Assembly (NCBI GenBank): GCA_900169975.1
Contig: LT827123.1
Span: 62,001 to 126,000 of the forward strand
Length of the DNA: 64,000 nt
Source: Pseudoflavonifractor sp. Marseille-P3106
Lineage (GTDB): Bacteria; Bacillota; Clostridia; Oscillospirales; Oscillospiraceae
Direction of reading: 5' to 3'
This document shows positions 9,001 to 16,896 of this stretch, piece by piece (the first letter of the stretch is position 1; the number at the start of each line of letters is the position of its first letter). The position numbers were made by a program, and so were the translations under genes. Under the pieces are notes generated by a model, which saw only the letters and a list, made by a program, of their open reading frames with translations, was not told where the DNA came from and ran no database searches.

Positions 9001-12000
9001 GCCGGATGAGGGTTTCCAGACACCGGCCGTAGAAGGCCACCGTCTCCCCCTCCAGCACGCCGGCGGCGTATTCGAAGTAGAAGTGATACTGCCCGTTCTC
9101 TTTTGCGGCCTCGATGCTGAGATCCAGCTTGGAGGTGCCGGTGGGGACGGGGATGTAATCCAGGGAGAGCCCCCCCAGGCGGAAGGCACCGGTGTCCAGC
9201 GGGCGGACCTGGAACATCACCTGGTAGAGGGGATTGTGGGCGGTGGAGCGGGGCACGTCCAGCGCCTCCAAAATCTCCTCCAAAGGGCACCCGCCGTGAT
9301 CCAGCATCTCCATGACGCCGATGCGGACCTGCCGGAAATAGTCCTCTACGCCGCCCCTGGGGAGCAGGCGCAGGGGCAGGGTGGACATCAGCGGGCCGCA
9401 CACGTTTCGCAGTTCGGGCCGGGTCCGGCAGGAGACGGGAGCCCCCAGGACCAGGTCGTCCTGCCCGGCCAGCCGCCCGAACAAAATGCCAAGCGCACCC
9501 GCAAACAGCATATAGGGGGTCAGCTCGTACCGGGCGCAGAACCGGTCGGCCGCCTCGGTGGCGGCCTGAGAAAAGACCAGGGTCTCGGCGCCGCCCCGGA
9601 AGTCGAACACCTGAGGACGGGGCCGGTCGGGAGGCAGCTCCAGCAGGGTGGGCACGCCGGACAGCCGCTCCTTCCAGTAGGCCAGATCGGCCCGGTGTTC
9701 GGCCCCGTCCGAACGGGCGCAGTACCACGCATAGTCCCGGCAGGACAGGTGGGGTGCGGGCTTCCCGCCGCAGAAGAAGGTGTTCAGACGCTCCATCAGA
9801 AGGGGGGTGCTGAGCCCGTCGCTGATGATATGGTGGATGTTCACCAGCAGCAGCCAGCGCCCCGAAGGCTCCTTCCACAGCGCCGCCCGCAGCAGGGGGG
9901 CGGCGGAGAGGTCGAAGGGGCGCAGAAGCTGGGAGAAGGCCTCCTCCCGGCTGTCCGCCGTGAGGACAGGGAGCTGGAACGCCGCCGTCTCATCCACCAA
10001 AGCGGCGAGATCCCCCTCCAGGGGGAGGAAGCGGGTCCGAAAGAGCGGATCGTCGGCAATGAGCGCCTGGAAAGCCTGCTCCAGACGGGGAATATCCGGC
10101 TCCCCGGACAGGGCAAAGGCACAGGGCATCTGATACGCCCGCCCGCTTTCATCCAGGCAGGATTGCAGATAGAGGCTCTTCTGCGTGGCCGTGAGGGGAT
10201 CTCCCGCGCACATCGGTGCGGCGGGAATCGGTTCCTCCCTCGGCTCTCCTGTTTCCCCGCCCAAAAACTCGTCCAGCCCCTTGGCCGTGCGGCAGGCGTA
10301 GAGATCGGAGATCATCAGGCGGACGCCGAAACGCTCCTCGATCCGGCTGATGGTCTCCATGGCGTTGAGGGAGTTCCCGCCGCACAGGAAGTAGTTGCTG
10401 TCGGCGTAGAGCTCGCCGGTGTTCAGCACCTGCCGGAAGATCTCCAGGATCTCCTCCTGGCGCTGTCCTGCGGGCTGCAGGTGGGCCTCTTCGTTCAAAG
10501 AGGGTTCAGGCAGCAGACGCTCGTTGACCTTGCCGTTGGGCGTCAGGGGGATCGCATCCAGCCGGAGGATCCGCGCCGGGATCATGTAGTGGGGCAGATA
10601 GGCCGCCGTATAGGTGAGCAGTTCCATCTCGGAAAGCGGGCGGGAGGAGACATAGTAGCCCACCAGAATCATCTGCCCGTTCTGCTCCAGAGCCCGGGCG
10701 GCGGCGTCTGTCACCTCGGGGTGGCGGCTGAGGCAGGCGGCGATCTCCTGAGGCTCCACCCGCAGGCCCCGCAGCTTGATCTGCCGGTCCCGGCGGCCCG
10801 CCAGTTCCAGTTCTCCATCGGCCGTCCAGCAGGCGATGTCCCCCGTTTTATAGAGGACCTCCCCGCATTCAAAGGGGCTGGGCAGGAACCGCTGGGCGGT
10901 GAGCTCAGGGTCGCCCCGGTAACCGCGGCCCACGCAGACGCCCCCGACATACAGCTCCCCGTAAATTCGAGTGGGGAGGGGCTGGAGATCATCGTCCAGC
11001 ACATAGAGATGGCAGTTCTCCATGGGCCGGCCGATGGTGATGCGCTCGGCCCGGTCGAGCCGGCAGAGGCTTACCGCCACCGTGGTCTCTGAGGGGCCGT
11101 ACTGATTGTAGATATGTGCGCCGGTATAGCCCCGCAGGCGGTGCAGCAGCTCGCTGGGAAAGGCCTCGCCTCCGCAGATGATGCTCTCCAGACGGCGCAG
11201 GGCCAGTGCAAAGCCCGTGTCGCTCAGGAGGGCGGAGAGCCGGGAGGGCGTGGTGGAGAGGAACCCAACGCCGTAATCGTGGATCAGCCGGGCCAGCTCC
11301 GCGGGGTTTTCCTGCTGCCGGGGGTTGGTCAGCAGCACCGTGCGCCCGCACAGCAGCGCGATGGCGCTCTCCAGCAAAAACGCGTCAAAGCCGATGCTGC
11401 ACAGAGAGAGCACCGCGCCGCTGCGGTAGATCGGCTGCATGGCCATGGCCAGGTTGACCACGCTTTTCTGGGTGATCTCCACGCCCTTGGGCGCGCCGGT
11501 GCTCCCGGAGGTATAGACCACGTAGGCCAGATCGTCCGGGCGGCCTCTCCGGGCCTGGGTACAGGCGTCGGGCAGGGCATCCATATTCACGATCCGGAGC
11601 CCCGGGACCGAAATGGGGGCGGAGAGGTCCGGGACGGACAACAGACAGCTCGCCCCGCTCTGGGCCAGAATGCTTTGCAGGCGGGAGACCGGCTGGTCCG
11701 GGGAGAGCAGGAGCCAGGCGCAGTTTGCCTGCATAATGCCTACCAGCGCGGCAAAGAGACGGGGGTCCCTGGGCAGCAGGACGGCCGCCAATTCCCCTTC
11801 CTCGGGGAGGGCCGCCGCCACGTGCCGGCCCATCTCCCGCAGCTGCCGGTAGGTGGTGCGCACCCCCTCGTGGATGACGGCCACCCGCCGGGGATTCTGG
11901 AGCGCGACCTCCTCAAACATCTCGTAGGGGGTGCGGGCGCTGCGCATGGCATAGGACTGGTTGAAGCGGTAGAGCACACACTCCCGCTCCTCGCCGCTCA

Positions 12001-13309
12001 GGATGGGGAGCGAGCGGATGGGGGTGTCCGGGGACTGGAGCCCGGCGCGCAGAATGTGGCAGAGATACTGGTGGAGCTCGTCGATCTCCCGCTCGGAGAA
12101 CAGCTGGGTGAGATAGTCGTAATCCACCGAGTAGATGCGGTTGTCCTCCAGGTTGGTCAGGTGGATACACAGCTGCTCCACCTGGAACCCGCTGTAATAC
12201 CAGAGCCCGGAGATCTGCACGGTGGCGTCCGGATTGACCAGGATCTGGCTGTTTTGATAGGACAGCATGATGCGGAAGAGAGGTCCGCCGCCGCCTGCCA
12301 GTTCCTCCATCTCGGCGAAGGGGAACCGCTGATGGCGCAGCATCTCCAGCCAGTTTTCCGTCAGGCGGTCGCTGAAGGTGCGGAAACTCCAGGTGTCGGA
12401 GACCTCGTTGACAAAGGGCAGGGTGCTCACAAACATGCCGGTAGTCTGCTTGTAGACGAAATTGGTGCGGTTAAAGACGGGGACGCCGATGGTGAATCGG
12501 TCCCCCCCGCCGGAGCGTTTGAGGTAGGTGGCCAAAGCCATGTAAAAGACAGAAAAGGGCGTGACGCGGTGCTGCTGGCAGAAGGAGTAGATGGCGTGAT
12601 TGAGCTGCTGGGGGAGGCGGTAGCTCTTTCGCCGCCCCACCTGGCTCACCGCGCTTTTAAAGCTCTTGACCGAAGCGGTTTCTCCCTCCCTGCCCAGGAC
12701 GCGGCTCCAGTAGTCCCGGTCGTCCCGGTAGGTTTTGGAGTCCAAATAGCGCGCCTCGTCCTCCACATAGGCGGCATAGTCGGGGAACTCCTCCCACTCG
12801 GGCGCCTTGCCGCCCAGAAGGCCCAGGTAGGCCTCTCCGATCCGGTTGCACAGCATGATCTGGGACCAGCCGTCGGAGATGATGTGGTGGGTCTCCACCA
12901 GCAGGCAGGCGGAGCGCTCTCCCATCCGGCACAGGACGAACCGGTACAGCGGCGCGTCCGGGGCGAAGATGGGGATCTGAGTATAGGCTGTGGCCCAGTG
13001 GCCGAAGCTCTCTTCATTGACGCAGGCAAAGTCCAAAAGAGGGACCGCGTCCCCGGACACGGGGGCGTGGTACTGCATGGGAACACCGTCCCGCACTGTG
13101 ATCCGGGTGCGCAGGGAGGGGTCCAGATCGACCACCGTACGAAGGGCTTTCTCCAGCAGAGACAGATCCACTCTGCCCGAGATGCGGATGGTGGCGCTGA
13201 TGTTGTTGATGGAAGTTCCCCCCACTGACTGCTCCAGCGCCCAGATGTTTTTCTGATTGAGGGAAAGAGGGAAGACTTCGTATTCCTTTTTCTTCATATG
13301 TTCCGCCAT
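6002..13309 (-). CDS. two-module NRPS with starter condensation domain and terminal thioester reductase (C-A-T-C-A-T-R)
   Basis: About 2435 residues. C1 (~1-440) has HHIISDGW near 141. A1 (~460-930) has YTSGSTGAPKG near 600 and NQYGPSETT. T1 has CGGNSLNAM near 977. C2 (~1030-1460) has HHIISDG near 1160. A2 (~1480-1960) has FTSGSTGRPKG near 1625 and NMYGPTETA. T2 has GGTSLSAL near 2013. R (~2080-2435) starts with the NAD(P)-binding GATGFLGAH and has a YxxxK pair (YIRGK). All catalytic motifs look intact. A first condensation domain accepts an acyl donor, and R releases the peptide as an aldehyde. By eye the pocket codes are roughly DALSIGQVAK and DITSIAMVYK; I do not assign residues from them. 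Start ATG 13309 follows GAGGT; ATG 13297 is an alternative. Confidence 0.95.
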   Translation of the reverse strand: MAEHMKKKEYEVFPLSLNQKNIWALEQSVGGTSINNISATIRISGRVDLSLLEKALRTVVDLDPSLRTRITVRDGVPMQYHAPVSGDAVPLLDFACVNEESFGHWATAYTQIPIFAPDAPLYRFVLCRMGERSACLLVETHHIISDGWSQIMLCNRIGEAYLGLLGGKAPEWEEFPDYAAYVEDEARYLDSKTYRDDRDYWSRVLGREGETASVKSFKSAVSQVGRRKSYRLPQQLNHAIYSFCQQHRVTPFSVFYMALATYLKRSGGGDRFTIGVPVFNRTNFVYKQTTGMFVSTLPFVNEVSDTWSFRTFSDRLTENWLEMLRHQRFPFAEMEELAGGGGPLFRIMLSYQNSQILVNPDATVQISGLWYYSGFQVEQLCIHLTNLEDNRIYSVDYDYLTQLFSEREIDELHQYLCHILRAGLQSPDTPIRSLPILSGEERECVLYRFNQSYAMRSARTPYEMFEEVALQNPRRVAVIHEGVRTTYRQLREMGRHVAAALPEEGELAAVLLPRDPRLFAALVGIMQANCAWLLLSPDQPVSRLQSILAQSGASCLLSVPDLSAPISVPGLRIVNMDALPDACTQARRGRPDDLAYVVYTSGSTGAPKGVEITQKSVVNLAMAMQPIYRSGAVLSLCSIGFDAFLLESAIALLCGRTVLLTNPRQQENPAELARLIHDYGVGFLSTTPSRLSALLSDTGFALALRRLESIICGGEAFPSELLHRLRGYTGAHIYNQYGPSETTVAVSLCRLDRAERITIGRPMENCHLYVLDDDLQPLPTRIYGELYVGGVCVGRGYRGDPELTAQRFLPSPFECGEVLYKTGDIACWTADGELELAGRRDRQIKLRGLRVEPQEIAACLSRHPEVTDAAARALEQNGQMILVGYYVSSRPLSEMELLTYTAAYLPHYMIPARILRLDAIPLTPNGKVNERLLPEPSLNEEAHLQPAGQRQEEILEIFRQVLNTGELYADSNYFLCGGNSLNAMETISRIEERFGVRLMISDLYACRTAKGLDEFLGGETGEPREEPIPAAPMCAGDPLTATQKSLYLQSCLDESGRAYQMPCAFALSGEPDIPRLEQAFQALIADDPLFRTRFLPLEGDLAALVDETAAFQLPVLTADSREEAFSQLLRPFDLSAAPLLRAALWKEPSGRWLLLVNIHHIISDGLSTPLLMERLNTFFCGGKPAPHLSCRDYAWYCARSDGAEHRADLAYWKERLSGVPTLLELPPDRPRPQVFDFRGGAETLVFSQAATEAADRFCARYELTPYMLFAGALGILFGRLAGQDDLVLGAPVSCRTRPELRNVCGPLMSTLPLRLLPRGGVEDYFRQVRIGVMEMLDHGGCPLEEILEALDVPRSTAHNPLYQVMFQVRPLDTGAFRLGGLSLDYIPVPTGTSKLDLSIEAAKENGQYHFYFEYAAGVLEGETVAFYGRCLETLIRQLADAPEGAALSALDPLSPADRLRCFDRPWRMVYPYLEMPIHCVIEEEAILHPDADAVLWHGQKTSFAALEARACQIAGVLAEHGAASGDRVGLACRRSPELLAAMLAILKIGGAYVPFLTDYPAERIAYMMGTADVKLILCDEASAAVLPQEARVRPVVLMNESAQPLEHACCPQGGQTMYILFTSGSTGRPKGVQMPHRALSDRLQSLRQWMEGEQGPVLCIANATFDIFITETLLALAQGYAVVMADEEEMLLPWKLAELMTAHQPRIAQFTPSRLQMCLRSTAFSQAAEGLSFTIVAGEMVSPGLVTQFKAHCSGRLVNMYGPTETAVYVTAGELREGEPVTIGAPLNNCRIYVLDQDRKPVLPTALGELYLAGPGLADGYVGRPDLTQELFLDDPFFQGERMYRSGDVGRLRLDGRIECLGRTDAQVKINGNRVELGEITDALREAGADEAVAIPLKNPDGSSSLCAIVTPETLDPAALRQSLALRLPSYMIPGRLLTLSGMPYNASGKLDMPALRALAEGDGEAALKALPTPAQEPPPAAPVSEDTLLDIWKQVLRQPALRADVSLFEQGGTSLSALSILSEYYNRHISMTLADFYRAPTVRAQAALLGARVQPPPVRTKLPVFRPTQVPPLRQRKDGPFSTVLLTGATGFLGAHLLRVLLDRGCPKIVCLLRDGDAGRLLETLSWYFGSGWTTLRKNRLEVCRGDVCQPDFGMAQKDYTALAERVDALYHAAGDVRHYASDDRLLATNLEGARQAVSFALTAGAALFHISTASISGSFAGEDPAVPRLFTEADLDIGQNWRDNLYIRGKFLAEQEICRAVESGLCARIFRIGRLIGRRSDGVFQKNPDSNAFYRIVQGVRLLQALPESLAGLPLELSPVDLCAESIVALEQADSTAFHVIQPDPAPLGRTLGVRFPNLEILSDDAFSQRLSQASAEHAETLASLIDLWNGLQHGAGNVTVSCEKTHCLLRQAGIAWPDQDMGHALDLFCLDG

Positions 13310-13377
13310 AGACCTCACGCACCTCTGTGCCTCTGTTCCATATTTGCCCCGGATTTTTGTAAACTCAATGCTTTTTA

Positions 13378-13406
13378 AATATATCAAAGTTCGACAGAGA
13401 ACACAA
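13378..13406 (-). promoter_or_regulatory. probable SigA promoter of the NRPS operon
   Basis: On the minus strand TTGTGT (13401-13406), a 17-base spacer and TATATT (13378-13383) precede the NRPS start by about 70 bases. The stretch 13310-13539 between the two divergent transcription units holds no other gene. Confidence 0.45.
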
Positions 13407-13505
13407 GCACAAAGCTCGGTTTCTTGCCGTTTCTGGACAATTATTTCTGATTTTGCGGGCCCCCGGACGCAGGACGGACCGCCTGCTTTTCATATGACGG
13501 CGGTG

Positions 13506-13530
13506 CCCCTGCATATCCATCAGGCAGGGG
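13506..13530 (+). promoter_or_regulatory. hairpin covering the ribosome site of the small ORF
   Basis: CCCCTGC (13506-13512) pairs with GCAGGGG (13524-13530); the second arm contains most of the AGGGGGG ribosome site of the ORF at 13540. Translation could be dampened when the hairpin forms. Confidence 0.5.
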
Positions 13531-13539
13531 GGATCGCAT

Positions 13540-13662
13540 ATGAAACGCAAGCCCACGCAGTTTGTGGTGAAGGAGACGTTTCGCTCCGCGGATGTGCAGG
13601 CGAGAAAGGCGGCGATCAGCCGTATCGTAAAGCGGTATCTGGAGATCCGGCTGTGTCCGTAG
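13540..13662 (+). CDS. 40-residue basic protein upstream of the serine recombinase
   Basis: ATG 13540 follows AGGGGGG with a 7-base spacing. The product begins MKRKPTQFVVKETF and ends EIRLCP; it is basic and helical-looking (KAAISRIVKRYLEIR). It lies 38 bases before the recombinase start on the same strand. Small ORFs directly upstream of serine recombinases occur in many Firmicute elements, and a role as directionality or accessory factor is possible but is inference from position only. The gene is too short for reliable family assignment. Confidence 0.6.
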   Translation: MKRKPTQFVVKETFRSADVQARKAAISRIVKRYLEIRLCP

Positions 13663-13700
13663 ATCAAGCGGACCGGCGCCAAAATGAGGGGGGAGAGTCC

Positions 13701-15263
13701 GTGCTGTGTGCGATCTACTGCCGCCTGAGCAAAGAGGACGAAGACAAACAGCAGCCGGAATCCGAGAGCATTCAAAATCAGAAATCCATGCTGGTGAAGT
13801 ATGCGGTGGAGCGGGGCTGGGACATTTACAATCTGTACTGTGACGAGGATTTTTCCGGCGCGGACGCCCACCGGCCCGACTTCAGCCGGATGCTCCGGGA
13901 CGCAGAGGCCGGAAGGTTTCAGATCATCCTCTGCAAGAGCCAGTCCCGCTTTACCCGGGATATGGAGCTGGTGGAGAAGTACATTCACGGCAGGTTTCCC
14001 CAGTGGGGGATCCGCTTTGTCGCCCTTGCGGACCATGTGGACACCGACGTAAAAGGCAGCAAAAAAGCCCGCCAGATCAATGGGCTGATCAACGAGTGGT
14101 ACCTGGAGGACCTGTCGGAGAACATCCGCATGGTGTTCGACTTCAAGCGCCGGCAGGGACAGTATATCGGCGGCTTCCCCCTCTACGGGTATCGGAAGGA
14201 TCCTGCGGATAAAAACAAACTGGTGGTGGACGAGACGGCGGCGCCCGTGGTGCGTCAGATCTACCGCTGGTCTTTGGAGGGCTGCGGGGCCCAGCGTATT
14301 GCGGCGCTGCTGAACCGGCGGGGCATCGACAATCCCACCCGGCACAAGCAGAAACTTGGTATGAATTATGTCAATGGAAGTGGAGCGGGCGGTGGGTGCT
14401 GGAACAAGACCGCCGTGTCCCGGATCCTGCACAATGAGATGTATGCCGGCGTCATGGTGCAGGGGCGGAAAAAGAAGGTCAGCTACAAATCCAAACGCAC
14501 CGCGGATGTGCCGGAGGAGCAGTGGTACCGGGTGCCCGGCACCCATGAGGCCATCATAGATCCGGAGACTTTTCGGCAGGTGCAGGAGCTGCTCCGCCCG
14601 CGAAGGAAGGCCGACGGACGGGGGGAAGTCCATGTGCTGGCAGGATTGGTGAAGTGCGCGGAGTGCGGTTCCACCATGGCCCGGACATCCAACGGCCAGC
14701 CGGGCGAGAAGCGGGTGAGCTATCTGCGGTGCAGCCGGTCGGCGGCGGGCGGCGGGAGAGCGCTGTGCTCCCGGCACTCCGTCCGGCTGGATGATCTGGT
14801 CGAGCTGGTGTCGGAGCGGCTGCGGACGCACCTTGCGGGATGCTGGGAGCCGGGCGATCTTCAGCGGTTCTCCCCGCGGGAGCAGGCGGCCGACCGGGTG
14901 ACTGCGCTGCAAAAAGACCTGCGAACGCTGGAAGGGCAGATCGAAGCCCGCGCAGCCGCGCTGAAGACCCTCTACCTGGACCGGGTGTCCGGGCTCCTGG
15001 GAGAAGAGGAGTTTTGCTCCATGAACCGGGAGTTCCAGAAGGAGAGAGCGCATATGATCCGGCACAGAGAGGAACTGCGGCGGGAAGTGGAGCGCGTGAA
15101 CGGGGCGGAGGACGGCGGCGGAGCGGCAGAGCGCGTCCGGGAGCTCCTGCGGTTGGACCCTGTTCCCCGGGAACTGTTCGTCCTGGCGGTGGAGAAGGTC
15201 GAGGTGGGGGAAAAAGACCCTGAGACAGGGCGGCAGGAGGTGCGGATCCACTGGAAGTTTTAA
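13701..15263 (+). CDS. large serine recombinase (integrase) of the element
   Basis: A 520-residue site-specific recombinase. The N-terminal resolvase domain (~1-150) starts IYCRLSKED with the nucleophilic Ser near residue 10 and has the SQSRFTRD segment. A recombinase domain (~165-290) has GGFPLYGYRKD. A zinc-ribbon (~310-360) has CAECGSTM and later paired Cys (RCSRSA, LCSRH). A coiled-coil C-terminus (~390-480) is rich in Glu/Arg/Leu. Start is GTG 13701, five bases after AGGGGGGAG; the open frame extends further upstream but without coding character. It ends ~190 bases before the right junction. It should catalyse integration and, with a directionality factor, excision of this element. Confidence 0.92.
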   Translation: MLCAIYCRLSKEDEDKQQPESESIQNQKSMLVKYAVERGWDIYNLYCDEDFSGADAHRPDFSRMLRDAEAGRFQIILCKSQSRFTRDMELVEKYIHGRFPQWGIRFVALADHVDTDVKGSKKARQINGLINEWYLEDLSENIRMVFDFKRRQGQYIGGFPLYGYRKDPADKNKLVVDETAAPVVRQIYRWSLEGCGAQRIAALLNRRGIDNPTRHKQKLGMNYVNGSGAGGGCWNKTAVSRILHNEMYAGVMVQGRKKKVSYKSKRTADVPEEQWYRVPGTHEAIIDPETFRQVQELLRPRRKADGRGEVHVLAGLVKCAECGSTMARTSNGQPGEKRVSYLRCSRSAAGGGRALCSRHSVRLDDLVELVSERLRTHLAGCWEPGDLQRFSPREQAADRVTALQKDLRTLEGQIEARAAALKTLYLDRVSGLLGEEEFCSMNREFQKERAHMIRHREELRREVERVNGAEDGGGAAERVRELLRLDPVPRELFVLAVEKVEVGEKDPETGRQEVRIHWKF

Positions 15264-15439
15264 GGCGGCACCGCACAAAGACGGCGGCGCGTTGTTAAAA
15301 TTTCCGCCATGACCTTGTTGCGAAAACTTGAAATCCACCAAGGATTCCTGTGTTTGCGCGCCTGGTTCCGACGCAAAATTTTGAAGCAAATCGCTCTTGC
15401 CCCATGATGCGGTCTTGCCTTAAAAAGGAGCGCGTGGAC

Positions 15440-16255
15440 TTGGAAACCCTCTCCCATGTCATAGAGCCCAAACTGCCCGGAGCGGTGGAGAGCTACGTGG
15501 ATCTGGGGCGGTTCTATGATCGGGAGGGCCTGGAACCGCTGCGGGAGGAGCTGTCCGCAGCCATGGACGGCTACAAGGGACACTACAAACGGGCCTATCG
15601 CTGTCTGACGGCGGCGGCCCAGCTGGCGGAGGACAGCCGCGCGCTGCTTTTGACGCCCGCGCTGGAGGCAAAAGCCCTGAAACGGGCCCGCGGCATTTTA
15701 GGGCGGGAAATCAAAAAGACAGGCCGTCAGTCGGGGCGGGCTGTCCAGCGCTTCCTCAGCGGCATCACCTGTCAGGGGGCGATCTGCCGTTTTGATACGG
15801 CGGACACGTTGTGCCGCAGAGTCTATGAGCTCTCGGACTCCTGGGGGCTGGGCTCCGGGATGCTGACGGCTTTGGCGTCCGGAGCCATGTCGGCGGGTTA
15901 CGACGTCATCCTCTGCCCGTCCCCGCTTTTTCCCGAGCGGGCGGAGCATCTGCTGATCCCGGAGCAGTCCCTGGCGTTTCTCACCAGCACGCCCGCGCTG
16001 TCCTATCCGGGTCGGCCCTATCGCCGCATCCGGCTGGACGCCATGGCAGACGAAGAACTGCTGCGCAAATACAAGGCCCGGCTGAAATTTTCCAGGAAGG
16101 TCCAGGCGGCGCTTTTGGAGGAAGGTGTGGAGGCGCTGGCCCAGGCAAAGGCTGTCCACGACCGGCTGGAGGCGCTTTACAATCCCCACGTGGACTTCGA
16201 TGGAGTCTACCGACAGGCCGACGAGCTTTCCCGGGCGCTGCTGGCTTTGACATAA
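15440..16255 (+). pseudogene. 3' part of the split PRK06851-type ATPase gene, with element-supplied start
   Basis: From HVIEPKLPGAVESYVDLG onward the protein matches the second half of the PRK06851 family, including WGLGSGMLTALASGAMSAGYDVILCP, LIPEQSLAFLTS and the C-terminal KAVHDRLEALYNPHVDFD. The N-terminal half is 15.3 kb away at the left window edge. The frame is intact to its stop, and element sequence supplies AAGGAG (15425-15430) with GTG 15434 or TTG 15440 behind it, so the C-terminal half may still be translated. Without the first ATPase half its function is probably lost. The stretch 15264-15439 contains no gene. Confidence 0.8.
15446..15466 (+). other. candidate right attachment junction (attR)
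   Basis: Element sequence ends at CTCTCCCA (core CCCA 15453-15456), and target gene resumes with TGTCATAGAGCCC. Codon phase matches the left half exactly. Confidence 0.65.
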
Positions 16256-16267
16256 GACATAGGAGAA

Positions 16268-16297
16268 GGGCCGGCGGTGTACCGCCGGCCCTCCTTT
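16268..16297. terminator. hairpin terminator after the split ATPase gene
   Basis: An 11-bp stem (16268-16278 with 16281-16291) followed on the plus strand by TCCTTTT, 12 bases after the plus-strand stop. Confidence 0.75.
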
Positions 16298-16304
16298 TGC
16301 CCGG

Positions 16305-16836
16305 TCACTCGGGCAGAGTCCAGTTGAGATCTTCGAAATAGGGGGCCTGTTTGCGCATCCGAAATTCCGCCACGTCTTTTCCGGACCAGTCGTAGAGCCC
16401 CTCTCCGGCCGCCACGCCGGTTTTGCCGCTGTCCAGCCCTTTTTGAACGATCTTCTGAATGCCCTTGACATCACAGAGCGAGGGGGAGACGTTGGCGGCA
16501 ATATCCCGCTCCAGAGCGAAGCCCACCTCGTCAAAATACTCCAGCAGACCAATGGAGGCATAGCGTTTTCCTACGGCCCACTTGATGGCCTTGTCGATGT
16601 CCTCCGCTGTGGCCACCCCCTGCTCCATGAGAAACAGCGACTCGCGGAACATGGCCTGGGCCAGGCGGTTGACCAGAAGCCCGGGCACATCCCGGCGGAG
16701 CAGGACGACCTGGCGGCCCGGAAGCGTGCCAGCCCGGCGGCACTGTGGCCCACCACCGTCTCAAAGACGTTGCCGATGGACAGGGTCGCCCGCAGGCGCC
16801 GATGACGCCGCTGCCGTAAACACCGATTTTTTCCAT
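16305..16836 (-). pseudogene. 3-hydroxyacyl-CoA dehydrogenase, internally deleted and frameshifted
   Basis: The 5' end is well formed: GGGAGGG ribosome site, ATG 16836, and MEKIGVYGSGVIGA, the start of an NAD-binding Rossmann fold. The sequence then jumps after about 14 codons to material that belongs near the middle of the family and changes frame more than once. From GTG 16688 it is clean: VPGLLVNRLAQAMFRE, then the C-terminal 3HCDH domain with GLLEYFDEVGFAL and a normal end at 16305. About 530 bases remain of an expected ~950. The enzyme would have acted in butyryl-CoA or fatty-acid metabolism; this copy cannot be functional. Confidence 0.82.
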
Positions 16837-16896
16837 GCCAATCCCTCCCAAATGCTTCTTTAAAAAGCATACAGGACGGGAAAAATAATGTTAACC

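Larger units (their letters stand above)
113..15456. mobile_element. integrative element carrying an NRPS lipopeptide-aldehyde operon and a serine recombinase
   Basis: The two halves of one conserved gene flank this segment in the same orientation. Rejoining them at the shared CCCA restores an uninterrupted family sequence. Inside are one six-gene minus-strand biosynthetic/regulatory operon and, next to the right end, a large serine recombinase with a small upstream ORF. Recombinase adjacent to one attachment site is the usual layout of serine-integrase elements. No conjugation, replication or capsid genes are visible, so the element would be an integrative cassette mobilised by other means, or a reduced remnant. 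Boundaries are inferred from the target gene, not from an empty-site comparison. Confidence 0.8.

Noticed and set aside
7325-11092. 1255-codon open frame opposite the NRPS
   Set aside because: It is a high-GC antisense shadow: no family resemblance, rich in Gly/Gln/His/Arg, and the opposite strand encodes intact C, A and T domains.
13257-13700. Extended N-terminus for the serine recombinase
   Set aside because: The added 148 codons overlap the promoter region and the small ORF in another frame. GTG 13701 has a proper ribosome site and starts at the family's first conserved residues.
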